From NCBI GenBank assembly GCA_910579285.1, contig CAJTTT010000006.1, positions 1 to 64,000 of the forward strand: a stretch of DNA of 64,000 nucleotides, in the 5' to 3' direction. The DNA is from an uncultured Lachnospiraceae bacterium (GTDB taxonomy: Bacteria; Bacillota; Clostridia; Lachnospirales; Lachnospiraceae). The notes beneath the pieces were generated by a model. That model was given only the letters and a program-made list of their open reading frames with translations, was not told where the DNA came from and made no database searches. Both the position numbers and the translations under genes were made by a program. Below, one piece after another: positions 26,703 to 35,323 of the stretch (position 1 is its first letter; the number at the start of each line of letters is the position of its first letter).

Positions 26703-28439
26703 ATGGGACAGAAAGAGACGTTCGGCAGGGTTTTGCGGTATATTAAGAAATACTGGCTGTATCTGGCAGCATCCATCGTGATGGCGAGCGTGACAGTGGC
26801 GCTGACCTTATATTTTCCGATTTTGACTGGTAGAGTCATTGATTTGGTTATCGGTGCGGGACAGGTAGACTTTGGGAGCGTGTTCGCCATTTTGAGGCAG
26901 ATGGCGGTGATCGCCATCGCCACCGGGGCAGCCCAGTGGATTATGAATGTGTGCAACAATAAAATGACATATCGGATTGTGCAGGACATCCGAAACGATG
27001 CGTTTCGCAGGATAGAGATTCTGCCTTTGAAATACATTGACGCGCATTCTTACGGCGAGGTGGTGAGCCGGGTGATCGCAGATGTGGATCAGTTTGCGGA
27101 CGGTCTGCTGATGGGATTCACGCAGTTTTTTACCGGGATTATTACCATTTTGGGGACGCTTGGATTTATGCTCAGTGTCAATGTGGCTGTCACGGGTGTC
27201 GTTGTACTGGTGACACCATTGTCGTTTTTTGTCGCCGGATTTATCGCGAAGAAGACGTTCACCATGTTCCATTTACAGTCGGAGACAAGAGGCGAGCAGA
27301 CGGCTCTGATTGAAGAGATGGTGGGAAACCAGAAGGTGGTGCAGGCTTTTTCCCATGAGGATGAGGCGCTGGAGGAGTTTGATGAGATCAACGGCAGACT
27401 GCAGGACTGCTCCCTGCGGGCCATCTTTTTTTCCTCCCTTACGAATCCATCTACGCGGTTTGTCAACAACCTGGTGTATGCGGGCGTAGCGGTTGTGGGA
27501 GCGGTCTATGCCGTTCACGGGGGGATCAGCGTGGGACAGCTGTCCTGTTTCCTCTCCTATGCGAACCAGTATACGAAGCCTTTCAATGAGATTTCAGGCG
27601 TGGTGACGGAGCTGCAGAATGCGCTGGCCTGTGCGGCGCGGATATTTGCCCTGATTGAGGAGGAATCCCAGACGCCGGAGCCGGAAGGTGCAGTGACGTT
27701 GAAAGACGTGGAGGGGCGCGTGGAGCTCTCCCATGTGGATTTTTCCTATGTGCCGGATAAAAAGCTGATTACGGATCTGAACCTGGCGGTGAAGCCGGGC
27801 CAGAGAGTGGCTATTGTAGGTCCTACGGGCTGTGGAAAAACGACGGTGATCAATCTTCTGATGCGGTTTTATGACGTGGACAAAGGGAAAATCTGTGTGG
27901 ACGGCGCAGATATCCGGGAAGTGACGAGAAGGAGCCTGCGTGAAAACTACGGGATGGTATTGCAGGAAACCTGGCTGAAATCCGGGACGATCCGGGATAA
28001 TATCGTGATGGGCAGGCCGGACGCCACGGAGGAAGAAGTAATTGCTGCCGCGAAAGCGTCCCATGCCCACAGTTTTATCAAGAGGCTTTCCAGGGGGTAT
28101 GATACGGTGATCGGGGAGGATGGCGGAAGCCTTTCCCAGGGACAGAAGCAGCTCCTGTGCATTACCAGAGTAATGCTCTGCCTGCCTCCGATGCTGATTC
28201 TGGACGAGGCGACCTCCTCCATAGATACGCGCACGGAAATTCGGATTCAGAAAGCGTTTGCCACCATGATGCAGGGCAGAACGAGCTTTATCGTGGCCCA
28301 CAGGCTTTCAACCATCCGTGAAGCGGATGTGATTCTGGTTATGAAAGACGGAAATATCATAGAGCAGGGAAATCACGAGACGCTGCTTAGAAAGAAGGGC
28401 TTTTACGCCGGACTTTATGAAAGTCAGTTCGCCTTGTAG
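26703..28439 (+). CDS. ABC exporter subunit, active ATP site
   Basis: 578 residues. Six-helix membrane domain, then NBD with Walker A GPTGCGKTT, signature LSQGQKQLL (the non-canonical signature that completes the degenerate site), canonical Walker B MLILDEATSSID and the switch His in IVAHRLST. With the preceding subunit it forms an asymmetric pair. ATG 26703 follows AGGAGGG. The last 16 nt overlap the convergent lipoprotein gene. Exports an unknown drug or lipid. Confidence 0.94.
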   Translation: MGQKETFGRVLRYIKKYWLYLAASIVMASVTVALTLYFPILTGRVIDLVIGAGQVDFGSVFAILRQMAVIAIATGAAQWIMNVCNNKMTYRIVQDIRNDAFRRIEILPLKYIDAHSYGEVVSRVIADVDQFADGLLMGFTQFFTGIITILGTLGFMLSVNVAVTGVVVLVTPLSFFVAGFIAKKTFTMFHLQSETRGEQTALIEEMVGNQKVVQAFSHEDEALEEFDEINGRLQDCSLRAIFFSSLTNPSTRFVNNLVYAGVAVVGAVYAVHGGISVGQLSCFLSYANQYTKPFNEISGVVTELQNALACAARIFALIEEESQTPEPEGAVTLKDVEGRVELSHVDFSYVPDKKLITDLNLAVKPGQRVAIVGPTGCGKTTVINLLMRFYDVDKGKICVDGADIREVTRRSLRENYGMVLQETWLKSGTIRDNIVMGRPDATEEEVIAAAKASHAHSFIKRLSRGYDTVIGEDGGSLSQGQKQLLCITRVMLCLPPMLILDEATSSIDTRTEIRIQKAFATMMQGRTSFIVAHRLSTIREADVILVMKDGNIIEQGNHETLLRKKGFYAGLYESQFAL

Positions 28440-28924
28440 TAAGAGGCGTCCTTATTGTAGTCCATAGATTCGGAACGGATGTCCTTGATCTGGCCGTCTT
28501 CCCAGTCAAAAACAAGATACTGGTAGACAACGGCGTGATGCTCCAGATACGCCTCATCGGTCAGAAACGGGAGAAGCGCGTCCTTTTCGATTCCGTTATC
28601 CTCGCAGAAGCTGTCGATCTCCACGGCCGCGCCGTCCACAAAGAAGGAGGGCAGGATCGTGGTCAGGGAGGCGTCGAAGGGAATATCCTCCGCGGCAAGG
28701 AACTGATAGTCGCCGCCGTTCACGGAAGAGAGAATGTCGTAATCCTTGTAGGCAGCTAAAAAGGTGTCTGCGCCGTCTCCGATTTTTACACCGCGGATGG
28801 TCTGAGCCGTCTCCGCATCCAGATCGTAGTCGGTGGCGGACAGAAGCGGTTTCTCCTCGCCGCAGGCGCACAGCGCAAGCGAGAGGGAAAACGTCAGGAT
28901 AAGGAGAAGCGCGGTCTTTTTCAT
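28424..28924 (-). CDS. lipoprotein, function unknown
   Basis: 166 residues. Signal peptide MKKTALLLILTFSLSLALC ends in a lipobox-like ALCAC, so it is a probable lipoprotein. The mature part is acidic with no known domain. It converges on the ABC subunit gene with 16 nt overlap. No strong ribosome site was noted beyond GAAAGAGGA upstream of the start. Confidence 0.7.
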   Translation of the reverse strand: MKKTALLLILTFSLSLALCACGEEKPLLSATDYDLDAETAQTIRGVKIGDGADTFLAAYKDYDILSSVNGGDYQFLAAEDIPFDASLTTILPSFFVDGAAVEIDSFCEDNGIEKDALLPFLTDEAYLEHHAVVYQYLVFDWEDGQIKDIRSESMDYNKDASYYKAN

Positions 28925-29102
28925 AGGAATCCTCTTTCTGGAGCGGCAGGCTCCTGTGTTTCAAAATAGTGCAGCGCGGGCGTGCTGATTAATCGGGCAG
29001 GGATGCCCGCCGCGCCGCCCGCAGACTGTGTCAACAGTAGTTTCTTTGTGCGGGCGTGCGCATAAAAGAAACCCGTGAGCGGCAACTCACGGGCCATAAT
29101 AA

Positions 29103-29173
29103 CAGGGGCAGTAGGAATCGAACCCACATCGATGGTTTTGGAGACCACTGTTCTACCTTTGAACTATGCCCCT
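29103..29173 (-). tRNA. tRNA-Trp (anticodon CCA)
   Basis: Read on the minus strand, the acceptor stem AGGGGCA pairs with TGCCCCT, the D arm is GTTC...GAAC, the anticodon loop is CTCCAAA (CCA at the centre), and the T arm is GTGGG-TTCGATT-CCTAC. The 3' CCA is not encoded. Length 71. Confidence 0.95.
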
Positions 29174-29266
29174 TCAATGTTTGGCAGATCGAAGAAAACC
29201 GCCGAAGATTATTATAGCATAGGTGCGGGGAGAGCGCAAGCCACATTTTACAAATATATAGAGATT

Positions 29267-29411
29267 TCGTAACAGTTCAGCCTTCGGCTTCCCTGTCACG
29301 CCTGATGCACACAAAATGCTCCAAAGTCGCATTTTGGCGTTTGCACAACTCGCAAAATCGCATACAGAGCGATTTTACTCGCGGAATCATGCAAGGCTGA
29401 ACTGTTACGAG
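29267..29411. repeat. 145-bp multi-hairpin intergenic element
   Basis: Outer arms of 18 bp (TCGTAACAGTTCAGCCTT, 29267-29284, and its perfect complement at 29394-29411). Inside are AAAATGC-n9-GCATTTT and AAAATCGC-n7-GCGATTTT, so the fold is an outer stem with at least two inner hairpins. TGTAACAGTTCAG recurs at 63.7 kb. No coding sequence was seen. Confidence 0.85.
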
Positions 29412-29466
29412 ATTTCACATATCACATAAACCATAAAATAAGTACAAGGGAAAGGATGAAAAGAGA

Positions 29467-29913
29467 ATGTTAGAACAGGCAGGAGTTATGTTTGACAACA
29501 TGGAAGCGATGATGTACCGCTTGAAAAAGAAAGCTTACAAGGAACGGATGGAACAGTTTCGTGAAAAAAACGAGGCGATTCTCTCTGAGATGACTGGTTT
29601 TGTGGAGCAGGCGGAAGAACAGGAGCGGGACAAGGCGGCGGCGCAGGCGGCGAAAGCTCTTGCGAATGCGGTGGAGGCGCGTTTCGCCAAACGGGGTAAA
29701 ATCAGCGGAAGGAGTCAGATGGACATTAATCTGTTTATGATTTACTTCGTCTTTCCAGCGATCCTTTTGACGCAGAGCGAATATGCCGGCCGGCTTGCCG
29801 ATGCGATCCGGGACGAATGGCGGGCACATTTTAAGAACAGTGCACAGCTTAGCTATACAACGTATGAGGAGATCAGCGGCACTTTTCAGGAGAAATTTCT
29901 TGGATTGTTTTAG
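29467..29913 (+). CDS. conserved 148-residue hypothetical protein
   Basis: ATG 29467, preceded by GGGAAAGGATGAAAAGAG. Charged, mostly helical protein (MLEQAGVMFDNMEAMMYRL start) with an alanine-rich coil (about 50-80) and a hydrophobic stretch FMIYFVFPAILL (about 90-101) that could be a core helix. No named family. It lies between an intergenic element and the GH42 gene, which is transcribed towards it. Confidence 0.6.
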   Translation: MLEQAGVMFDNMEAMMYRLKKKAYKERMEQFREKNEAILSEMTGFVEQAEEQERDKAAAQAAKALANAVEARFAKRGKISGRSQMDINLFMIYFVFPAILLTQSEYAGRLADAIRDEWRAHFKNSAQLSYTTYEEISGTFQEKFLGLF

Positions 29914-29964
29914 GGAGTTTTGGAGATATGTCAGAGGCGGCGCAGGCAGCGCCGCCTCATGGCC

Positions 29965-32055
29965 TCACAGTTCTTCCAGAATCAGAAAGTCCCAACAGGA
30001 GAGGGAGAGACGCGTCCCTTCTTTTATGACGGCAGCATCACCGATTAGAGAATGCGGCCTTTGTCCCGAGAGAAGCAGGCGGGCGTCTGCGCCGTGGTAG
30101 ACGGTTTCCTGTGTCTCCTCAGAATAATTGAAGTAGTAAGTGACTTCTTTTTGCAGGCCGTTTCTGCCCCGTTTGACAATCAGGGGAAAGACGGCTTCTT
30201 CTCTGGGCGCTCCAGCTTTTTCGCAGAGAAAGCCGAGGAGTTTTTTCAGCACATCTTTGTCAGTATAACATCCCAGATAGGCGGCATAGCCTTGACCAAA
30301 CTGGTTACCTGTGAGTGCGGTGCAGTCACCCCAGTGGGGGTGATCATAATATGCCAGTGTCTCAGCGGTTTCGGGGAGCAGGAGTTCCATCCAGCTGTGG
30401 ACCGTGTATTTCTGTTTCGGCGAGGCTGAGGAATTGACCGCATGAGTTTCTTCATCTGCCGCAGATGTGGAAACGGTTTCCAGATCCGCTTTCAAACCGA
30501 CATTCACAGCGTCTGTAAACTGGTCGTAGGTCATGCCGAAGACATCGGTCAGGCCGTGGGGCAGATCATCGTGATATATTTTCAACATCCTGTCGGCCAC
30601 CGCTGTTTTGAAGGTGGAGAGCAGAACGCCTCCTGCCTGCACATAGTCTCTGAGTGCGCCCGTAAGCCGGTCGGAAACGCTGTAGAGCGAGGGTGTAATC
30701 AGCAGTTTGTATTGACTAAATAAGTCGATATCTCTCTCGGCTGAGAGAATGTCACATTCCACGTTCATATCATAGAGCGCATCGAAAATCCAGCGGAAAA
30801 CATCGTTGTAGGCCGGGCCGTTCTGGATGGGAAACCATTGCAGGGCGTCCAGGGAGACATTGTCCAGAAGGATGCCCACGGAATGATGTTTTTCAAGATT
30901 GACCAGATGAGTACCGAACTCGGCAAAGTCCGCGCCGATGCGGCAGCACTCCCGGTAGGTTGCGTTTTCCTTCAGATTGTGGCTTAAGACACCCTTCCAG
31001 TAGGATTCAATGGCATTGTGGATGGAATGCCAGTGCCAGTATTCTACACAATTTGCGCCGTTTGCCAGGTGGCTGAAAGCCTGCAGGCGCAGCTGTCCCG
31101 GATAGGAAAGCCAGCCGTGATTGCCCTGTGCTTCGGTTTCCAGAACGAGATAATTGTCCTTTTTTAAGGAGCGGGCAATGGCGCCGCCAAAGGCAATTTC
31201 CCTGCCTGTCAGATCCTGTGCCGAGGGGTGGTAGATGTCGCATCCGGCTATGGTGAGCGGACGTGCGGCTTCCCACTGGTCCACCTCCGGCTGAAGGCCG
31301 AAGGAGAAGCCGCGCCAGTCGTAGTCGAAATTCTGTGTGATAAACTGATCCGGGCGGGCGTAGGAGGCAACAATCTCTGCCTGTACGGCAAGAAAATCAG
31401 ACACCAGTTTTCTCTGGAATTTCCGATATTCCTCACCGAGACTGGCGTTGATGGTGCCGCGCACATCGGGAAAATCTTCCCACGCATTGATGCGGTTGCT
31501 CCAGTAATCAAGCCCCCACGCCTCATTTAAAAGGGAGAGATTGTCATTGAAAAGTTTCCGCACATAGGCGGCAAACTTTTTCTGGGCGTAGGCGGAACAG
31601 GTGTCATAGGACTTGGTTTCATTGTCGAGCTGGAAACCGATCACATGGTCGTAGGGCTGTACTTCCTCCATCAGCCTGCGGATGATGCGCTCCGCATGTT
31701 TTAAGTACATGGGGTGGGCGATGTCCATATTCTGCCTGTGGCCGTAGCGTCCCTGTCCATCGTGGGTTTCGGTAATGATATCCGGGTATTTGCGGGCAAG
31801 CCATGTGGGAACCGCGTAGGTGGGTGTGCCAACAATCACTTGGAGGCCGTGCTTTTTCGAGCAGGACAGCATCCGATGCAGATGGGTGAAATCGAACACG
31901 CCGTCCTGCGGCTCCCAGGTGCTCCATGTGGATTCTGCGATGCGGATCACATTCATGCCGGCCTTTTTCATCATTTCCATATCGGTTTCGATGCGGTCTA
32001 CGGGAAGATACTCATCGTAGTAGGCTGCGCCGTAGAGAAGTTTATCCGTTTTCAT
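29965..32055 (-). CDS. GH42 beta-galactosidase
   Basis: 696-residue glycoside hydrolase of family 42. The acid/base glutamate is in FQLDNETKSYDT (about 145) and the nucleophile candidate in VLETEAQGN (about 305). A trimer-forming flavodoxin-like domain and a beta-rich C-terminus follow, as in the family. No signal peptide, so it is cytoplasmic and acts on imported galactosides. The minus-strand ATG ends at 32055. No transport genes are adjacent. Confidence 0.93.
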   Translation of the reverse strand: MKTDKLLYGAAYYDEYLPVDRIETDMEMMKKAGMNVIRIAESTWSTWEPQDGVFDFTHLHRMLSCSKKHGLQVIVGTPTYAVPTWLARKYPDIITETHDGQGRYGHRQNMDIAHPMYLKHAERIIRRLMEEVQPYDHVIGFQLDNETKSYDTCSAYAQKKFAAYVRKLFNDNLSLLNEAWGLDYWSNRINAWEDFPDVRGTINASLGEEYRKFQRKLVSDFLAVQAEIVASYARPDQFITQNFDYDWRGFSFGLQPEVDQWEAARPLTIAGCDIYHPSAQDLTGREIAFGGAIARSLKKDNYLVLETEAQGNHGWLSYPGQLRLQAFSHLANGANCVEYWHWHSIHNAIESYWKGVLSHNLKENATYRECCRIGADFAEFGTHLVNLEKHHSVGILLDNVSLDALQWFPIQNGPAYNDVFRWIFDALYDMNVECDILSAERDIDLFSQYKLLITPSLYSVSDRLTGALRDYVQAGGVLLSTFKTAVADRMLKIYHDDLPHGLTDVFGMTYDQFTDAVNVGLKADLETVSTSAADEETHAVNSSASPKQKYTVHSWMELLLPETAETLAYYDHPHWGDCTALTGNQFGQGYAAYLGCYTDKDVLKKLLGFLCEKAGAPREEAVFPLIVKRGRNGLQKEVTYYFNYSEETQETVYHGADARLLLSGQRPHSLIGDAAVIKEGTRLSLSCWDFLILEEL

Positions 32056-32143
32056 ACGTTACCTCTTTCCTGTGTTATTTTCTGCCTGTCAGCCAGTTAC
32101 GCCTTCAGGGCGAAACGGGCGGTCTCTAAACCACAGCGTCTTG

Positions 32144-32548
32144 TCAGAGCATGGTTTCCAGATGCGCGACCGCCAGCCGGATGTATTCACCCAGGGAATT
32201 TTCCCCGCACCCGGCGATAAAGTGGTTGCAGCGGTTTACGGGAACCAGAATTTTAAAGGCTCTGCTTGCGCCGACAGCGGTGGCGATTGCGGGAGTGATC
32301 TCCCCGAGCAGGGCATTTGCAAAGACGATGCCCACAGGGCCGATGATGATATCCGCATCGGCTGCGTTTACCAGCACGGCGTTCTCACCCGTTGCCCCGA
32401 AGTCTGCGCCTGCTTTTAGCATGGCGGCAGTGGCGGCGGTGTTGGTGCCGACAGCGTAAAGCTCCAGATTTTTATGTTTTGCCCTGATCTGTTCAATGAC
32501 GGTCTTGCCGATCCGGCCGCCCTGTCCGTCAATGACGGTAATTTTCAT
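32144..32548 (-). CDS. DUF3842 family protein
   Basis: 134 residues starting MKITVIDGQGGRIGKTVIEQ, a Rossmann-like VIDGQGG beginning typical of DUF3842. Probably a nucleotide-binding fold; function unknown. It lies upstream of the GH42 gene, 88 nt apart on the same strand. A sigma-A promoter lies at 32627-32654. Confidence 0.8.
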   Translation of the reverse strand: MKITVIDGQGGRIGKTVIEQIRAKHKNLELYAVGTNTAATAAMLKAGADFGATGENAVLVNAADADIIIGPVGIVFANALLGEITPAIATAVGASRAFKILVPVNRCNHFIAGCGENSLGEYIRLAVAHLETML

Positions 32549-32626
32549 GCGGGTTCCTCCTTGTCCGTTTTATCAAATCGTCCGCAGTGCATAAAAAAAT
32601 CTGCGGTCTTTTTTGCCATCGCGTAC

Positions 32627-32654
32627 ATTATAGCATAGGCGTACAGCGTAGCAA
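32627..32654 (-). promoter_or_regulatory. sigma-A promoter of the DUF3842 gene
   Basis: Minus strand TTGCTA (32649-32654), 16-bp spacer, TATAAT (32627-32632). A hairpin CCGCAG...CTGCGG (32582-32606) lies in the leader. Confidence 0.6.
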
Positions 32655-32749
32655 CGTATAAAATAAAAAATTTTCCTTATAATACCCTTTATCAAATGAT
32701 CGCGATGCGATAATTGTACCGACAAAAAAGGTGGAAAACGGGAGAAGTT

Positions 32750-33385
32750 ATGTCAACTAACGGCGCAACAATTTATCTGAAAGTGGAACAGAATGTGGAG
32801 GTGCAGGAGCCGGAAGTGTGTGTCAAGGATATGGCAACGCTGACCTGTGCCGACCCCCATGTGCTTGCGAAAGCGAAATCCCTTAAAATGTGGACCTTTC
32901 AGGAGGGGGAGAGCAAGAGGCAGGTGATCAGTGCGCTCAGGATCATTGCGGAGATTGAGAAGGCATGTCCCGGTGTGAGTGTGGAGAACTTGGGAGAGAC
33001 GGACGTGCTGGTGGAGTGGATCAGCGTGGACAGGCACAAGGGCTTTACGCAGTGGTGCAAGCTGGCGTTTGTGTCCCTGGTCAGCTTTTTCGGCACGGCT
33101 TTCACTATTATGGCTTTCCACAACGATATCGGGATCAACGAAGTGTTTTCAAAGCTCTATGAGATGGTGATGGGGTTCCGGGGGGACGGGTACGGGATTC
33201 TGGAACTGTCCTACTCGATAGGGCTGGCGACGGGCATTATCGTTTTCTTTAACCACATCGGCGGCAGGCGGATCACCAAGGACCCGACTCCGATCGAGGT
33301 GGAAATGCGTGTTTATGAGGAGGATGTGAACAAAGCGCTCATTGCGACGGCGGACAGGGAGGGAAAGACCATTGATGTTTCTTAA
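32750..33385 (+). CDS. spoVAA: stage V sporulation protein AA
   Basis: 211 residues, first component of the SpoVA channel that moves Ca-dipicolinate into spores. A soluble N-terminal half is followed by two transmembrane helices (about 105-125 and 150-170) near FVSLVSFFGTAFTIMAF and LSYSIGLATGIIVFF. ATG 32750 follows GGGAGAAG. The next gene overlaps by 11 nt. Confidence 0.88.
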   Translation: MSTNGATIYLKVEQNVEVQEPEVCVKDMATLTCADPHVLAKAKSLKMWTFQEGESKRQVISALRIIAEIEKACPGVSVENLGETDVLVEWISVDRHKGFTQWCKLAFVSLVSFFGTAFTIMAFHNDIGINEVFSKLYEMVMGFRGDGYGILELSYSIGLATGIIVFFNHIGGRRITKDPTPIEVEMRVYEEDVNKALIATADREGKTIDVS

Positions 33386-33860
33386 ACAGCTTCTTCTTGC
33401 GGTGATCGGTGCGAGCGCGGGGCTGATCGTGTCAGCGGGCGTGTTTACGGTGCTGATTTCGGTCGGACTGATTCCCCGGTTCGCGGGAAAAATGCATGTG
33501 GCAAAAAAGGTGTTTGCGCTGGAGGAGATGGTGATACTCGGCACGTTGACGGGGAGTTATTTCAGCGTTTTTGGAGAGTGGGGTCAGGTCGGGGCCTTTG
33601 TGCGGGCGCATGCGCTGTTCGGGACGGCCACCGAGGGCGTGTGGAATATTACCGGCACGTTGATACAGATTGTGTTCGGCCTGTTTGCCGGGATCTTCGT
33701 GGGATGCCTTGCTCTCGCCATCGCGGAGATGCTAAACACCATCCCCGTTTTTGCCAGAAGGATCGGCTTCCGCCACGGGCTGGGGATTGCGATACTGGCT
33801 GTGGCTCTCGGAAAACTGACAGGGAGTCTGGTCTATTTTACACAGCGGGTATTTTTGTGA
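33375..33860 (+). CDS. spoVAB: stage V sporulation protein AB
   Basis: 161-residue membrane protein with about four helices. FLKQLLLAVIGASAGLIVSAG and an Ala/Gly-rich C-terminal helix are as in SpoVAB. ATG 33375 overlaps the spoVAA end, consistent with translational coupling. Confidence 0.85.
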   Translation: MFLKQLLLAVIGASAGLIVSAGVFTVLISVGLIPRFAGKMHVAKKVFALEEMVILGTLTGSYFSVFGEWGQVGAFVRAHALFGTATEGVWNITGTLIQIVFGLFAGIFVGCLALAIAEMLNTIPVFARRIGFRHGLGIAILAVALGKLTGSLVYFTQRVFL

Positions 33861-33963
33861 TGGCAGTTATTTTTGTGGGCATGGAGGCCGACAGGGCAGA
33901 CCGGGGAAAGAAGCGGAGGATATAAAACAGGCAGATCATATAAAACAAGCAGAGAATATAAAG

Positions 33964-34035
33964 GAAGCAAAAGACAGAAAAGAAGTAAAAGACAGAAAAG
34001 AAGCAAAAGATAGAAAAGAAGCAGAAAACAGGAAA
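33964..34035. repeat. four tandem 18-bp A-rich units
   Basis: Consensus GAAGCAAAAGACAGAAAA, at 33964, 33982, 34000 and 34018; the last is diverged. In one frame it would read EAKDRK repeats, but no start codon supports an open frame. It lies in the spoVAB-spoVAC gap just before the spoVAC ribosome site. Confidence 0.85.
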
Positions 34036-34051
34036 AAGGAGAAGAGGGATC

Positions 34052-34573
34052 ATGTCACAGAATCAGCAGGAAAAGATGACACAGAGGAAAACGGCGGCGC
34101 CGCAGGAAAAGATGACACAGCAGGAGAAGGAGCAGGCGTACAGACAGCATGTGGAGCAGACAACGCCGAAATACAGTATGCCCGTCCGTATGGCGAAAGC
34201 CTTTGTCATGGGAGGAATCATCTGTGTGATTGGACAGCTCATTTTAAACTATGCCACAAACAGTATGGGACTGGACAAGGAGACAGCCGGATCGTGGTGT
34301 TCCATGCTCCTTGTGCTTGCAAGCGTTGTGCTCACAGGGTTCGGCATTTATCCGAAGTGCGTGGAATGGGGCGGTGCAGGCGCGCTCGTGCCGATTACAG
34401 GTTTTGCGAACTCCGTGTCTTCGGCGGCGATCGAGTATCAGAAGGAAGGACAGGTGTACGGCATCGGGTGCAAAATTTTTACCATTGCGGGGCCGGTGAT
34501 CCTGTACGGCATTTTTACGAGCTGGGCGCTGGGGGCAGTGTACTGGGCCGGAACGCTTTTGGGGATTGTGTGA
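34052..34573 (+). CDS. spoVAC: stage V sporulation protein AC
   Basis: 173 residues, membrane channel component of the SpoVA complex. A Gln/Lys-rich N-terminal tail, then about four helices, with FANSVSSAAIEYQKEGQVYG and GCKIFTIAGPV motifs. ATG 34052 follows GAAGAGGGA. Normally followed by spoVAD and spoVAE; here bioY follows after a terminator. Confidence 0.92.
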   Translation: MSQNQQEKMTQRKTAAPQEKMTQQEKEQAYRQHVEQTTPKYSMPVRMAKAFVMGGIICVIGQLILNYATNSMGLDKETAGSWCSMLLVLASVVLTGFGIYPKCVEWGGAGALVPITGFANSVSSAAIEYQKEGQVYGIGCKIFTIAGPVILYGIFTSWALGAVYWAGTLLGIV

Positions 34574-34600
34574 GGAAACCCACACAATCCCTGTTTGGTT
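34562..34600 (+). terminator. rho-independent terminator after spoVAC
   Basis: GGGATTGTGTG-n8-CACACAATCCC (perfect 11-bp stem, which uses the spoVAC stop region) followed by TGTTTGGTTT. Confidence 0.8.
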
Positions 34601-34605
34601 TGATC

Positions 34606-34633
34606 TTGACAATCCTTTTCCGTATGTTATACT
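34606..34633 (+). promoter_or_regulatory. bioY promoter
   Basis: TTGACA (34606-34611), 16-bp spacer, TATACT (34628-34633), immediately upstream of the BirA operator. Confidence 0.75.
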
Positions 34634-34637
34634 CATA

Positions 34638-34668
34638 TTGTTAACTTATTAAATGAATTGGTTGACAA
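34638..34668 (+). promoter_or_regulatory. BirA operator
   Basis: TTGTTAAC-N14-GGTTGACAA, 31 bp, the Firmicute BirA (biotin repressor) palindrome. It overlaps the predicted transcription start of bioY-bioD, so biotinyl-AMP-loaded BirA would block initiation. Confidence 0.85.
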
Positions 34669-34702
34669 TGAAAAAACAAATGAGAAGAAACGGAGGATGA
34701 CT

Positions 34703-35323
34703 ATGGAAAAGAGACTCTCTTTCGAAAAGGAAAAGAACGGAAAACAGGCGGCAGACGGCCGGAGGATCAGCACACAGGAGCTGGTGCTTGGCGGTGTTTT
34801 TACGACTCTCATCGCGGTGGGAGCGTTTATCAAGGTTCCCGTGCCCGTGGTGCCATTTACCCTGCAGTTTCTGTTCACCATGCTGGCGGGACTTTTGCTT
34901 GGGGGCAGGCGGGGCGCGATGAGCGTCGGCGTCTATATTCTGCTTGGACTGATCGGACTGCCCATCTTCGCGGAGGGAGGGGGCTTCTGGTACATATTAA
35001 AGCCAAGCTTCGGCTATCTGCTCGGATTTATGCTGGCGGCTTATGTGACCGGCAGGATGGTGGAGCGCAGGGCACGATTGTTGACTGGATGGGTCATAGC
35101 AGTGAATTTTCTGGGACTTTTCATCGTGTACGCGGCCGGAATGATATATTACTATGTCATCTGCAATTATGTGATTGACACGCCTATTGCACTCGGGCCG
35201 CTGTTCCTGTACTGTTTTGTGCTGGCGGTTCCGGGCGATATCTGCCTGTGCGTGCTGGCGGCCATATTGACTGTCCGGGTAAAACCTGTGTTTGACAAAA
35301 TGAGGGGGAAAGGTGCGGTATGA
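34703..35323 (+). CDS. bioY: biotin ECF transporter S-component
   Basis: 206-residue BioY substrate-binding membrane protein of an ECF transporter. Six hydrophobic helices, with PVPVVPFTLQ and GLIGLPIFAEGGGF typical of BioY. ATG 34703 is 6 nt after CGGAGG; ATG 34697 is too close. First gene after the BirA operator. The last bases overlap the bioD ATG (ATGA). Confidence 0.93.
   Translation: MEKRLSFEKEKNGKQAADGRRISTQELVLGGVFTTLIAVGAFIKVPVPVVPFTLQFLFTMLAGLLLGGRRGAMSVGVYILLGLIGLPIFAEGGGFWYILKPSFGYLLGFMLAAYVTGRMVERRARLLTGWVIAVNFLGLFIVYAAGMIYYYVICNYVIDTPIALGPLFLYCFVLAVPGDICLCVLAAILTVRVKPVFDKMRGKGAV

Noticed and set aside
33841..34644. open frame through the 18-bp repeats and spoVAC
   Set aside because: It has no start codon and overlaps spoVAC in another frame; spoVAC is clearly the coding frame.
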